This document shows positions 1-8,858 of a stretch of 64,000 nt of DNA, in pieces (positions within the stretch are counted from its first letter, which is position 1; each line of letters begins with the position of its first letter). The stretch is taken from the NCBI RefSeq assembly GCF_039542385.1, contig NZ_BAABIA010000012.1, positions 79,700-143,699 on the forward strand, in the 5' to 3' direction. The notes beneath the pieces were generated by a model. That model was not told where the DNA came from and made no database searches. It was given only the letters and a program-made list of their open reading frames with translations. The stretch comes from Prosthecobacter algae. Lineage in GTDB: Bacteria > Verrucomicrobiota > Verrucomicrobiia > Verrucomicrobiales > Verrucomicrobiaceae. The position numbers and the translations under genes were made by a program.

Positions 1-1242
1 GCGGATCTCCACCTGCACCCGCTTCTGCTCTGTCACATCCCGGGCCGTCGCATAAATGAGGCCCGTCTCAGCCAGGTAGTGAGACTTCCACCACAACCAA
101 CGGTAGGAACCATCTTTGCTCAGATACCGATTTTCAAAATGCAAGGAAGGCTCCCCCGAATGGATCTTCTCCACCTCCTTCAAGGTGCGTTCCTTATCCT
201 CAGGATGGACATACTCCATGAAGCCATTTTGCATCAGTTCCTCGACCGGATGCCCCAAGATGTCACTGAAGGCCTGATTGATTCTTTTGAAGCGGCCATC
301 CTTGCCTGAAATGCACAGCAGATCCACGGACAGGCTGAAAAAGCGTTCCAATTCATCCTCCATCCTGCGCCGCGCCTTGTCAGCGCGATGCAGCGAACGC
401 GCGCTCCACCAGATAAGCCCCCAGACGATCAAAATCGCCATGACAGTGTAAAGCGTCGTGCCCATTTCCGCCTCGAAAAGACCATGCCGCTCGCCCGCCA
501 GCCGCAGCCAGCCCAGCAACACCAGCGCCGGCAGCAGAATGGGCAGCATGAGCCGCACCAGTGCCCCGCCGGGGCTTTCGCTCAAGATCAGCCGCACCCA
601 TCCCCGGTCACGCCGCGCCATCAGCAGACCGATGGCCAACAGATGAAACACCACCGCCGTCGGCAACGCCATGGGAACGAAAGACACCACACCATAGAGC
701 CAAGACGCCTGATAAAGGTAGCCTAGCAACGCCAGCATCGAAATGAAGCCGATCAGTAGGGCAAATACCTCCGTCAGCCGTAGGCCGCGCCGTGAAGTAC
801 GGTTCATCAGCAGCAGACCACAGCCCAGAAAAACAAAATTCAGCGCCGCATTGGGCGACATCCGGTTGGGCTGTCCAGCCAGATCCGTCGCCAGCTTGTC
901 TGCAAACAGCCATTGATCGATCCCCACTTCCCACTCGAACACATACCCCATCAGTCGCCAAAAGCCGATCAGCAGAATCACCAAAGCCAGGGCTTTAGGC
1001 CAAAATCTTGGCTGCGGCGCGGCCTCCGTGCCATGCAGCCAGAGAGAGCCTCCGCCCAGCACGAAGGCAAGGGCCGTTACCGGATTCATCGAAATAGTTC
1101 CAGGCAAAATGCGCCTGATCGTATCCAGATCCCAGATCCAGCCCACCAGCGTCAGGACCCCGGCCAGGATCGCCACCCAACTCACCATGGGTGCGACCTT
1201 GCTAGGCAACGAATGAAATGATCCTCTTAACCCACTGGCCAT
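1..1242 (-). CDS. Membrane-bound PAS-domain sensor protein, C-terminus beyond window (probable histidine kinase)
   Basis: The open frame runs from an ATG at 1242 to the window edge, giving 414 residues with no stop, so the 3' end is missing. The N-terminal half is a series of hydrophobic segments (for example around VSWVAILAGVLTLVGWIW and ALALVILLIGFW), typical of an integral-membrane sensory region. The last ~120 residues form a PAS/PAC domain: FFSLSVDLLCISGKDGRFKR, then HPEDKERT and RYLSKDGSYRWLWWKSHYL, ending in ATARDVTEQK. PAS domains in this arrangement normally feed a histidine kinase or diguanylate cyclase module, which would lie outside the window. A later in-frame ATG (MVSWVA) just before the first membrane segment is an alternative start. 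The neighbouring hybrid kinase is transcribed in the same direction, 127 bp upstream. Confidence 0.8.
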   Translation of the reverse strand, partial: MASGLRGSFHSLPSKVAPMVSWVAILAGVLTLVGWIWDLDTIRRILPGTISMNPVTALAFVLGGGSLWLHGTEAAPQPRFWPKALALVILLIGFWRLMGYVFEWEVGIDQWLFADKLATDLAGQPNRMSPNAALNFVFLGCGLLLMNRTSRRGLRLTEVFALLIGFISMLALLGYLYQASWLYGVVSFVPMALPTAVVFHLLAIGLLMARRDRGWVRLILSESPGGALVRLMLPILLPALVLLGWLRLAGERHGLFEAEMGTTLYTVMAILIVWGLIWWSARSLHRADKARRRMEDELERFFSLSVDLLCISGKDGRFKRINQAFSDILGHPVEELMQNGFMEYVHPEDKERTLKEVEKIHSGEPSLHFENRYLSKDGSYRWLWWKSHYLAETGLIYATARDVTEQKRVQVEIR

Positions 1243-1369
1243 GGGTAACAGCAGCAGGGTATTTGATGGAGGTCAAGTCCATACAAGTCGTCGACCGACG
1301 TATTTCCCAAAGATTAAATCTAGGAATAAAGTGTAATTCAAAATTCCCGTAACGACTCCAGTTTCCGTC

Positions 1370-3112
1370 TCAGCTCAGACCATGATGGCCGTGAGAGGCC
1401 AGCGCACGATTGGCCACAGCCAGCAAATCATTCATCCCAAAAGGTTTTGGCAGGTAATTCGTGCCGATCTCCAGCTCTGCAAACTGATGCACAGCACGAT
1501 GGCCGCTGGTGTAAATCACCGGCACCGAACCATCCTGCTCCTGAATCGCATGGCCCAAGGCTACCCCATTGGCACCGCCCGGCATGTTGATGTCCGTAAT
1601 CAGAAGCTTGATGCTGCTGCGATACTGGCACCATTGCTGCCAGGCTTCATCCGCACTTTTGGCGACTAGCACACGATGTTTTTCAGTGGCCAGCACCTGG
1701 CTCATGATCATGCAGATCGTATCATCATCATCCACCACCAGCACGGTGGAAGGCTGCACCGCCGGCAGTGGCTCCGCCGGGGCCAGCACAGGGACCACCA
1801 ACTCTGGCACAGCCAGTGTTTCCTTCTGGCTCTGGGCCAAGGGAAAGATCATTTGATAACTGCGGATCATTCCTGGCAGCAGGGTCACATTCAGGGCACC
1901 GCCAGCCGCCTGCAACGTGCGCTGGATCCAGGCCAGGCGATTGTCTGCGGCACGTTGCACCGTCGAGGGCAGTTCCACCACCACACGACGAGGGTCGGGC
2001 CCTGCCACCGTTTCATCGGCCGGGTTCGGATCCTCAATGGTCAGCATCACATATTCGCCATGTTTGGCATCTGGGAAGAGACGGGCATACTTGCTTCCCG
2101 TCTGGTGCTGTACCTTGCTGGTCGAGAGCTGCAAAACACCGCCATTTGGCATCAGGTTCCGGGCATGCAATGCCACATTGATAATGAGCTGGCTCACCTC
2201 CGCCGGAGAGGCCCAGACAGGGGGCAGCACCGCAGCATGGTTGACTTCCAAGGCAATGTGCTCGCCCAAGGTCTTGCTGAGCAACATCACTTCATCATCC
2301 ACCGCAAGGGCCAGATCAAGGGCCACAGGGGCACTTTCTTCTTCCGGAGTAAAAGAGACGAGTTTCTTCGAGAGGGCCGATGCATTGCGCGCCGTCTCCA
2401 TCACCTGCGTCAGCAAGTCCACCACCGCAGGCAGATCTCCCGCCTGCTGCATGGCCATGTCCATCTGGCTCTGGATAACGGTGAGCACGTTGTTAAACTC
2501 GTGGGAAATGCCCGCTGCCAGACTGCCCACCACCTCCAGGTGCATGGAACTCCCACCTTCGATCCCGACATCGGGCACAGGAGCCGTATTCGGAGCCGCC
2601 TCCGGCCTTGCCTTAGCGGCCTCCATTTCAGCCACCTTTTGCCCAGACTGCCAGACGGCCAGCATGAGCTTCATCGTCTGGTAAACCTGCGCCAGTGAGG
2701 CTGGCATCTGCAAAAAGGTCAGCCGAGGGCTGTGCGTGATCAAGTCCAGCAGCGGCTTTGACAGGGACGCTCCATCCGCAAGCAGCACAATGATGCCAAT
2801 CGTCGGCTCGGCATAATAGAGGGCATTGAGGATCTGCTCTGCCTTGGACTCCGTACCGGGCTGCAAATCCACGATCACAGTCGCGATGGGGCGGTCTCCG
2901 AGGCGGCTGCGCACCACCGTATCCACCACTTGATAATCCAGTGCCTGAAACACCAGCCGCTGCTGTGGACGAAAAAGACCTCCGCTTTCAGCCACCCCTT
3001 CACTCTGGGTCACATGCTGAAGAGGCTGTAGCAACCGAAGTGTTGCCTCAGAAGCTGTGGCAATCAGCACCTGATATTTGGCAGCGCTTGGATTCGGCTG
3101 GGATATTTGCAT
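1370..3112 (-). CDS. Hybrid histidine kinase / response regulator with degenerate ATPase domain
   Basis: 580 residues. Residues 1-160 resemble a receiver-like or regulatory fold but lack a recognisable phospho-aspartate motif. The H-box is clear at ISHEFNN (His204). The region that should be the HATPase domain keeps a recognisable N-box-like stretch (INVALHARNLMPNGG) but I cannot find normal G1 and G2 glycine boxes. A C-terminal receiver domain covers about 455-570, with the acidic pocket VVDDDD, the phospho-acceptor Asp507 in LLITDINMP, and Lys in LPKPFG. This suggests a protein that receives phosphate rather than making it, or a diverged kinase. It follows the PAS sensor in the opposite coordinate sense but on the same strand, so the two may form a signalling pair. 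No Shine-Dalgarno sequence is visible before the ATG. Confidence 0.8.
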   Translation of the reverse strand: MQISQPNPSAAKYQVLIATASEATLRLLQPLQHVTQSEGVAESGGLFRPQQRLVFQALDYQVVDTVVRSRLGDRPIATVIVDLQPGTESKAEQILNALYYAEPTIGIIVLLADGASLSKPLLDLITHSPRLTFLQMPASLAQVYQTMKLMLAVWQSGQKVAEMEAAKARPEAAPNTAPVPDVGIEGGSSMHLEVVGSLAAGISHEFNNVLTVIQSQMDMAMQQAGDLPAVVDLLTQVMETARNASALSKKLVSFTPEEESAPVALDLALAVDDEVMLLSKTLGEHIALEVNHAAVLPPVWASPAEVSQLIINVALHARNLMPNGGVLQLSTSKVQHQTGSKYARLFPDAKHGEYVMLTIEDPNPADETVAGPDPRRVVVELPSTVQRAADNRLAWIQRTLQAAGGALNVTLLPGMIRSYQMIFPLAQSQKETLAVPELVVPVLAPAEPLPAVQPSTVLVVDDDDTICMIMSQVLATEKHRVLVAKSADEAWQQWCQYRSSIKLLITDINMPGGANGVALGHAIQEQDGSVPVIYTSGHRAVHQFAELEIGTNYLPKPFGMNDLLAVANRALASHGHHGLS

Positions 3113-3258
3113 ATCAAAAGAATAATTTCGTTATTATTTGATACAAATAGAATTTTCATAACACTACACAATACATCCCTGAGATTCTTCAGGATGCTAG
3201 CCGAGCTCCTTACGCGTCATTTTAGCCGACACCCCCTCATCCTTTCACCTAACCGCCT

Positions 3259-5313
3259 TTATGAAATCGGCTCCACCTTAAAAATGTGCAAGCTGGTGCC
3301 ATCGGGATTTAGCGAAACGAAGTTGTCCCCTCCACGCCATTCATAGACGCCGCCATACATCAGGTCGCGCACCCGGTAGGGCTGATCGTGGTTGAGGCCC
3401 AGGCCAGCCAAATTCAGGCGTACCATGGACGACACCGGGGAATGGCCGTTCAAGCTCACCACACAGAGGATGCGATTGCTGAAGTCTGGCGTTGCCTTGC
3501 TGTAGCAGATCACCTGATCATGATCCGCCCCGTGAAAGACGAGGTTGTCGTACAGATGCATGGCTGGGTTATCCCGGCGGATCGCATTCAGACGGGCAAT
3601 GAAGCCTTTGATGTTGCCTGGAGCATTGTAATCACGCTGGCGGAGCTGGAACTTTTCTGAATCCAGATACTCCTCTTTGCCGGGCAGGGCTTCGTTTTCG
3701 CAGAGCTCATAGCCCGCGTACATCCCCCACGTACTGGAAAGCGTGGCCGCCAGGGCAGCGCGCAGACGGAACATGCTGGCAGGTGCATTTTGCAGGTAGA
3801 AGGGGTGAATGTCCGGTGTATTGGGCCAGAAATTCCCTCGGTAGTACCAGCGCATCTCCCCCTGCATCAGCTCCTGGGCGTACTCGGTAAGGCCCGCCTT
3901 GTCCTCGCGCCAAGTGAAATAGGTGTAGCTTTGCGTGAAGCCGATCTTGCCCAGCACCTGCATCATCCTCGGTTTAGTAAAGGCCTCCGCCAGGAAGATC
4001 ACGCTCGGGTCTTTACGATGAACGGTGCTGATCAGTTCTTCCCAAAATGACACGGGCTTGGTGTGCGGATTGTCCACACGGAAGATTTTCACCCCTTTGT
4101 CCACCCAGAAAAGCACCACGTCGATGAGCTCACGCCACAGGTTCTTCCAGTCCGCGCAATGGAAATTGATCGGGTAAATGTCCTGGTACTTTTTCGGCGG
4201 ATTCTCCGCATAGCGGATGCTGCCATCGGGCCGCTGGTAGAACCAATCTGGGTGATCTTTCACGTACGGATGATCGGGGGAGCAGTTGATGGCAAAATCC
4301 AGTGCGATCTCCAGGCCACGTTTGTTAGCCTCGCCAACCAGCCAGACAAAGTCCTCCACCGTGCCAAGCTGGGGCTCCACATCGCGGTGCCCTCCGGCTG
4401 GCCCGCCAATGGCCCAGGGGCTGCCCACATCGCCCTCATAGGCGATGAGGGTGTTATTTTTCCCCTTCCTGGCCGTGATGCCAATGGGGTGGATGGGCGG
4501 GAAGTAAAGAGTATCAAAACCCATCGCCTTAGCATCCTCTAGGCGCGGCAGGCAGTCACGGAACTTGCTGTGCTTGTCCGCCCGGCCCTCAGCCCCACGC
4601 GGGAAAAACTCGTACCAGGCGGAAAAGCGTGCCCGCTCCCGCTCCACGATGACACGCAGCGGCTCGGAGACCGTCGAAAGCTCCCGGTCCGGGTAGCAGT
4701 CCACCAGGGCCTGCAAGTCTTCAGAAAGCAGCACCTCCATGACTTCCTGCGGCGGCAGTTGAGTCAGCAGCTCCGCCACCTCATCCATCTGCGCGCCGAC
4801 ATTGGCAGCACCACCTGCCCGTGCACGCAGAGCGGCCTCGCGCAGCAACCGCGCACCTTCCAGCGCCTCCACCGGCACATCCGGATCCCCGGCCTGCACG
4901 CGGATGGCGAAGGTCTTTTTCCAGCCCCGGAAAGTGTCCGACCAAGCCTCCACCACATACTCCCAGCGGCCCATGGATTCAAACTGGCACCGGCCCTGCC
5001 AGCGATCATTCGCCAGGGCTTGCATGGGGGCCTCGGCCCAGCGGCGCGATCCGGCGAGGCGCCATTTCACCACCGCAGACATCACCACATGCCCGTCAGT
5101 AAAAATATCGCACCAGAGGTCCAGCGGTTCGCCAACGATGCGTTTGATCGCATGGCGGCCCCCTTCGATGCAGGGATAAAAGTTCTCGATGACAACGGTG
5201 GGAGCGTGGGCGGCGGGAGCAGGCATGAATGGATGCAACATGGCCAGGAAGCCTCTTGATGCAAATGTGGCCTGCACGTCCCCCGCAGGTCTCTCGCGGG
5301 GCTCTGCCGCCAT
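3259..5313 (-). CDS. glgE: Alpha-1,4-glucan:maltose-1-phosphate maltosyltransferase GlgE
   Basis: 684 residues, the usual size for GlgE (GH13_3), which transfers maltose from maltose-1-phosphate to the end of an alpha-1,4-glucan in the cytosol. Recognition rests on the N-terminal IENFYPCIEGGRHAIKR start, YFPPIHPIG, the family-specific FRVDNPHTKPVSFWEELI with the nucleophile Asp414, LAEAFTKP with acid/base Glu443, and YYRGNFWPNTPDI. Start choice is uncertain: Met25 (5241) or Met30 (5226) sit about 10-15 residues before the conserved N-terminus and would fit the family better. It lies 47 bp after murG on the same strand, at the end of the cell-wall cluster. None of the usual partners (treS, mak/pep2, glgB) is in the window, so the source of maltose-1-phosphate is not visible here. 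Confidence 0.93.
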   Translation of the reverse strand: MAAEPRERPAGDVQATFASRGFLAMLHPFMPAPAAHAPTVVIENFYPCIEGGRHAIKRIVGEPLDLWCDIFTDGHVVMSAVVKWRLAGSRRWAEAPMQALANDRWQGRCQFESMGRWEYVVEAWSDTFRGWKKTFAIRVQAGDPDVPVEALEGARLLREAALRARAGGAANVGAQMDEVAELLTQLPPQEVMEVLLSEDLQALVDCYPDRELSTVSEPLRVIVERERARFSAWYEFFPRGAEGRADKHSKFRDCLPRLEDAKAMGFDTLYFPPIHPIGITARKGKNNTLIAYEGDVGSPWAIGGPAGGHRDVEPQLGTVEDFVWLVGEANKRGLEIALDFAINCSPDHPYVKDHPDWFYQRPDGSIRYAENPPKKYQDIYPINFHCADWKNLWRELIDVVLFWVDKGVKIFRVDNPHTKPVSFWEELISTVHRKDPSVIFLAEAFTKPRMMQVLGKIGFTQSYTYFTWREDKAGLTEYAQELMQGEMRWYYRGNFWPNTPDIHPFYLQNAPASMFRLRAALAATLSSTWGMYAGYELCENEALPGKEEYLDSEKFQLRQRDYNAPGNIKGFIARLNAIRRDNPAMHLYDNLVFHGADHDQVICYSKATPDFSNRILCVVSLNGHSPVSSMVRLNLAGLGLNHDQPYRVRDLMYGGVYEWRGGDNFVSLNPDGTSLHIFKVEPIS

Positions 5314-5360
5314 CTTAAAAGAACCGCCTGCTGGCGCAGGCAGCTACAGCCGATCCAACT

Positions 5361-6470
5361 TCACGAGCCTTTGACGATGAGATCCGCGATCTTTTCCGCC
5401 GAATTGCGCACGGCGATCTTATTCGCCGCGCGTTTCATTTCGTCGGATTTCTTCGGGTTCATCAGGATGTCGCGCACGGCATCGGCCAGGACATCTGCAT
5501 TGATTTCTTTTTCCGTCAGCAGGCGGGCAGCCCCTTCCTTGGCAAAGACTTCGGCATTGCGGGTTTGGTGGTCATCCGCTGCAAAGGGATAGGGCACCAG
5601 CAGGCTGGGCACGCCAAAGTAGGCTAGCTCAGACATGGAGGAGGCCCCGCTGCGGGCGATGGCCAGATCCGCCACCCGGTAGGCCATGTCCATGCGATGG
5701 CAAAAAGCGGCCACATGCTGGGGCAGTGTAGGATGCTTGGCATACACATCCCGCACCTCTTCATAATCCGTCGGTCCGGCGATGTGCAGGACTTGGATGC
5801 CCATGCGCTCAAACTGTTCCAGCGTCATGCCCACCACACGGTTCACGCCACGGGCTCCCTGGCTGCCGCCCATGATGAGCAGGGTCTTCTTGGTCTTGTC
5901 CAGCTTGAAGAACTCGTAGGGATCATCCTTCGAAGTCGTGCGCATGGAACTGCGCACGGGCGTGCCCACCACGCGGACGTCGCCATGCTTCGGGAAGAAC
6001 TCTTGGCAGGCATCCAACCCGCATAATACCGTGTCGGCATAGCGGGCGTTCAGCTTGTTGGCCTTGCCGGGGATGGCGTTGCTTTCATGGATCAGCGTGC
6101 GGCACTCTTCTTTTTTCCCCGCATACAGGGGGGCAAAGGAGGTGAAGCCACCCATGCCCAGCACCACGCTGACATCTTTTTCCCGGATGATTTTCCGGCA
6201 CTGGCTCATGCCTTTCCACAGCCCGGTGAGGAAGCCGATCATCTTCGGTGACCAGGGCTTGGGCATGGCCAAAAACGGCATCTTTTCAAAGCGCAGGTCC
6301 TTGTGACCGGAGGCGGCGATGGAATCAATCTTCTTTTCGCTGATGAGGAGGGTCACCTCATGGCCGCGAGCCGAGAGCACTTCACCGACGGCAATGCCGG
6401 GAAACAGGTGGCCGCCCGTGCCTCCACAGGCGATCAGCACGTGGATGGACTTCTTGGATTTGGATTTCAC
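5361..6470 (-). CDS. murG: UDP-GlcNAc:lipid I N-acetylglucosaminyltransferase MurG
   Basis: 369 residues. MurG adds GlcNAc to lipid I to make lipid II on the inner face of the cytoplasmic membrane. The N-terminal ACGGTGGHLFPGIAVGE is the family G-loop, GMGGFTSFAPLYAG follows, and the C-terminal half carries LLIMGGSQGARGVN and the UDP-GlcNAc-binding ARSGASSMSELAYFGVPSLLVPYPFAADDHQTRNA. It starts 6 bp after the ftsW stop codon, so it is part of the same transcript. The N-terminus begins with a basic stretch (KSKSKK) before the first beta strand, slightly longer than usual. The order ftsW-murG is the standard dcw order; murC, which usually follows, is replaced here by glgE. Confidence 0.97.
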   Translation of the reverse strand: MKSKSKKSIHVLIACGGTGGHLFPGIAVGEVLSARGHEVTLLISEKKIDSIAASGHKDLRFEKMPFLAMPKPWSPKMIGFLTGLWKGMSQCRKIIREKDVSVVLGMGGFTSFAPLYAGKKEECRTLIHESNAIPGKANKLNARYADTVLCGLDACQEFFPKHGDVRVVGTPVRSSMRTTSKDDPYEFFKLDKTKKTLLIMGGSQGARGVNRVVGMTLEQFERMGIQVLHIAGPTDYEEVRDVYAKHPTLPQHVAAFCHRMDMAYRVADLAIARSGASSMSELAYFGVPSLLVPYPFAADDHQTRNAEVFAKEGAARLLTEKEINADVLADAVRDILMNPKKSDEMKRAANKIAVRNSAEKIADLIVKGS

Positions 6471-6476
6471 AGAGAT

Positions 6477-7652
6477 TCAAAGCTGGGGTGTCCAGCGGCG
6501 TTTTCTGCGGATCACAGGAAGCTGATCCCAGGTCAAATGGACGCCCTGGCGGTGGATGTTGATGAGGACCCCGACGGCCATCATGGCAGCCAGGAGGCTC
6601 GACCCTCCATACGAGACGAAGGGGAGCGGCAATCCCTTATTGGGCAGCAAAGCAGTGGTTACGCCCATGTTCAAGAGCGCTTCGAGGGCGAGGAGAAAAG
6701 TCAGCCCGAAACCCAGCAGCTTGCCAAAGCGGTTCGGCGCATACGATGCGATGCACATGCCCGCAAAGGTGAGAAGGATGAAGGCCAGAACGGCCCCGCC
6801 CACGCCCCAGAAGCCCAGTTCCTCCCCCACCATGGGAAAGATGAAGTCCGTGTGCGCCTCGGGCAGATAAGAAAGCTTCATGCGCCCCTCTCCCAGGCCA
6901 CGCCCCTCCAGGCCGCCGGAGCCAAAGGCCAGCTTGGAAATCCACTGCTGCAGGCCGAGGGTTTCCTTGTGCTTCTCCAGGTCAAAAATGATCATCACGC
7001 GCTCAAAGCGGTTCGGGGCCAGCTTGATCCCCGTCCACAGGGCTGCCAATGCCGTGCCGCCGATGACGGCCAGATAACGGAAACGAGTGCCTGCCACAAA
7101 CATGATGCCAGCGCCGACAGCGGCGGAAACGGAGGCATTTCCCAGATCCACCTCCCCCCCGATAAGCCCGACGACGCCACCCAGAATCAGTCCCGGGAGG
7201 ATGAGGCCGTGCTTCAGCGTGCGCTCCAAATTTTCGTGGGAGGCAAACCACCCCGCCATGGCGACAATGAGCACCAGCTTGGCAAATTCCGAAGGCTGCA
7301 CGCGCATGCTGCCATAGCCGATCCAGCGCGCAGCGCCGTTCACACGCGCGGCAATGACTGGCTTGTAACCGAGGATCTGGGCCAGATGCCATTCATAACA
7401 GAGCAGCAGGCTGAAGGCGGCCCCGCCCAGCAGCCACCAACGCCAGCGAAACAACAGGTTATAATCCACCATGGCCATGACCACACAGCCGCCCATCGCC
7501 ACGCCCAGCCAGATGCCCTGACGCCACAAGGTGACATATTCTTCGCCCCCGCCTTCCTTGGTGAAAAAGCTTGTGCTGGCCAGCATGGTGATGCCCAGGC
7601 CAGTCAGCAGCGCGACGGCCAGCAGAAGAAGGAGGATGGATCGTTTGGCCAT
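6477..7652 (-). CDS. ftsW: Division-septum peptidoglycan polymerase FtsW (SEDS family)
   Basis: 391 residues with about ten hydrophobic segments. FtsW polymerises lipid II at the septum together with the FtsI transpeptidase. SEDS-family sequence is seen in YKPVIAARVNGAARWIGYGSMRVQPSEFAKL, the PEAHTDFIFPMVGEELGFWG loop, and the C-terminal LPNKGLPLPFVSYGGSSLLAAM. It could be RodA by sequence alone, but its place in the dcw cluster between murD and murG, and the presence of ftsI upstream, favour FtsW. A short basic tail (IRRKRRW) ends the protein. It is separated by 70 bp from the preceding LysM gene. Confidence 0.95.
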   Translation of the reverse strand: MAKRSILLLLLAVALLTGLGITMLASTSFFTKEGGGEEYVTLWRQGIWLGVAMGGCVVMAMVDYNLLFRWRWWLLGGAAFSLLLCYEWHLAQILGYKPVIAARVNGAARWIGYGSMRVQPSEFAKLVLIVAMAGWFASHENLERTLKHGLILPGLILGGVVGLIGGEVDLGNASVSAAVGAGIMFVAGTRFRYLAVIGGTALAALWTGIKLAPNRFERVMIIFDLEKHKETLGLQQWISKLAFGSGGLEGRGLGEGRMKLSYLPEAHTDFIFPMVGEELGFWGVGGAVLAFILLTFAGMCIASYAPNRFGKLLGFGLTFLLALEALLNMGVTTALLPNKGLPLPFVSYGGSSLLAAMMAVGVLINIHRQGVHLTWDQLPVIRRKRRWTPQL

Positions 7653-7722
7653 GGGAGAAGAACCAAGTTCGAAGTGCAGACGATGACAAAGATGGCTGCC
7701 GCTGCGCAGCCCCGGGCAAGCT

Positions 7723-8832
7723 CTACTTGCGTGGGATCACCAACTTCATGCCGATCTTCAGCGCTTCAGGGCGGGAGATCTTGTTGGCATCCTGGAGGGC
7801 CTTCACGGAAATGCCGTGCTTGCTCGCAATTCGGTAAAGAGTCTCACCCGACTGAACGGTGTGGCTACCGGCCACAGCCTTGGCAGGCTCCTTTTTGGCG
7901 GGGGCGGGAGGTGGTGCATCCACGATCTTTTTCACCGGGGCCTTTTCCACCACAGGGGCGGGCTTGGGCTCGGGCTGGCGAGGCACAGGGATGGCCTTGG
8001 GCACTTCCTTCTCCACCTCTTTTTCCACCACTGGCCGAGGGGCCGGGGCGGGAGGGGCAGGCGGAGCTTCTTCGACTTTAGGGGCCGATGTCTGAGGCAG
8101 TTCCACGATGACAGGCATGCCGGAGGCTTCCTTCGTCACGGCAGGCGGCGGAGTGTCTTGCACCTGCATGCCAGGGGCCGCGCTGGGTGCCACGGTGGGG
8201 GCTGGCGTCAGTTCGTTTTCGATGGTGGGGCTGAAGCTGAATCCGCTTTCGCCCGGCAGGGTCAGATTGATCGGCACCTCCGCAGCAGCGATGGAGGCCG
8301 CAGGGACCGCCGGCTGAGGAATTTCGCCGTTGGCACCGGCCACGCTGATGCCGACGGCTTTCACGATCGGGCGCTTCGGATACAGGATGACATCGTTGAT
8401 CTTGATCTGGCGGCCCTGGTCCAGCTTGTTCAGCTTGATCAGCACCTCTTCGGACACTTCCAGGTTTTTAGCCACGCTGGGGATGGAGTCGCCGGACTTC
8501 CACTCGTAAGTGGAATATTCCTCGAGAGATTTGTCAGGAGCGATGTCCACATCCAGCCGGGTTTCGGGCAGGACATTGGCGGCGGCAGGCTGGTTATAAT
8601 TCTGCACCAGCGTCGTTGCCGGAGCTTCCTCACCGTTCATGAAATCGTAAATGATGATGCCGCCAATGACGACGACATGGATCAGCAGCATGACCACGAA
8701 CATGCGCGCCATGTTGGAGTTCGGCTCATGCTGGTTGAAGGCACCTTCATCGGTGACCATGGCCACACGGTGTTTGTATCTCTCACCTTCCAGGAGGTTG
8801 AGCAGGAGCTTGTCTTTCTTCTTTTTGCTCAT
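7723..8832 (-). CDS. Membrane-anchored LysM-domain protein in the dcw cluster
   Basis: 369 residues. A cytoplasmic basic N-terminus (MSKKKKDKLL) is followed by one transmembrane helix at about 45-62 (FVVMLLIHVVVIGGIIIYDFM), so most of the protein faces the periplasm. A diverged LysM-like unit spans about 105-155 (YEWKSGDSIPSVAKNLEVSEEVLIKLNKL), then a long Pro/Ala/Val/Glu-rich linker, then a canonical C-terminal LysM (HTVQSGETLYRIASKHGISVKALQDANKI...LKIGMKLVIPRK). LysM binds glycan strands, so it probably tethers septal peptidoglycan to the membrane or recruits division proteins. It sits between murD (26 bp upstream) and ftsW, a place with no equivalent in the E. coli or B. subtilis clusters. 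Exact function is unknown. Confidence 0.88.
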   Translation of the reverse strand: MSKKKKDKLLLNLLEGERYKHRVAMVTDEGAFNQHEPNSNMARMFVVMLLIHVVVIGGIIIYDFMNGEEAPATTLVQNYNQPAAANVLPETRLDVDIAPDKSLEEYSTYEWKSGDSIPSVAKNLEVSEEVLIKLNKLDQGRQIKINDVILYPKRPIVKAVGISVAGANGEIPQPAVPAASIAAAEVPINLTLPGESGFSFSPTIENELTPAPTVAPSAAPGMQVQDTPPPAVTKEASGMPVIVELPQTSAPKVEEAPPAPPAPAPRPVVEKEVEKEVPKAIPVPRQPEPKPAPVVEKAPVKKIVDAPPPAPAKKEPAKAVAGSHTVQSGETLYRIASKHGISVKALQDANKISRPEALKIGMKLVIPRK

Positions 8833-8858
8833 GATGTTCGGGATGTTGAGGTGATGAT

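Noticed and set aside
1676..2698. A 340-codon plus-strand frame opposite the hybrid kinase
   Set aside because: His/Arg-rich translation with no domain, antisense to a protein with clear H-box and receiver motifs.
3117..3193. AT-rich inverted repeat and CCTGA/TCAGG stem between glgE and the hybrid kinase
   Set aside because: Stems of only 5 bp in AT-rich sequence without a T-run; too weak to call a terminator or operator.
6303..8081. A 592-codon plus-strand frame opposite murG, ftsW and the LysM gene
   Set aside because: It is the mirror of three well-identified minus-strand genes; the length comes from GC-rich codon bias.
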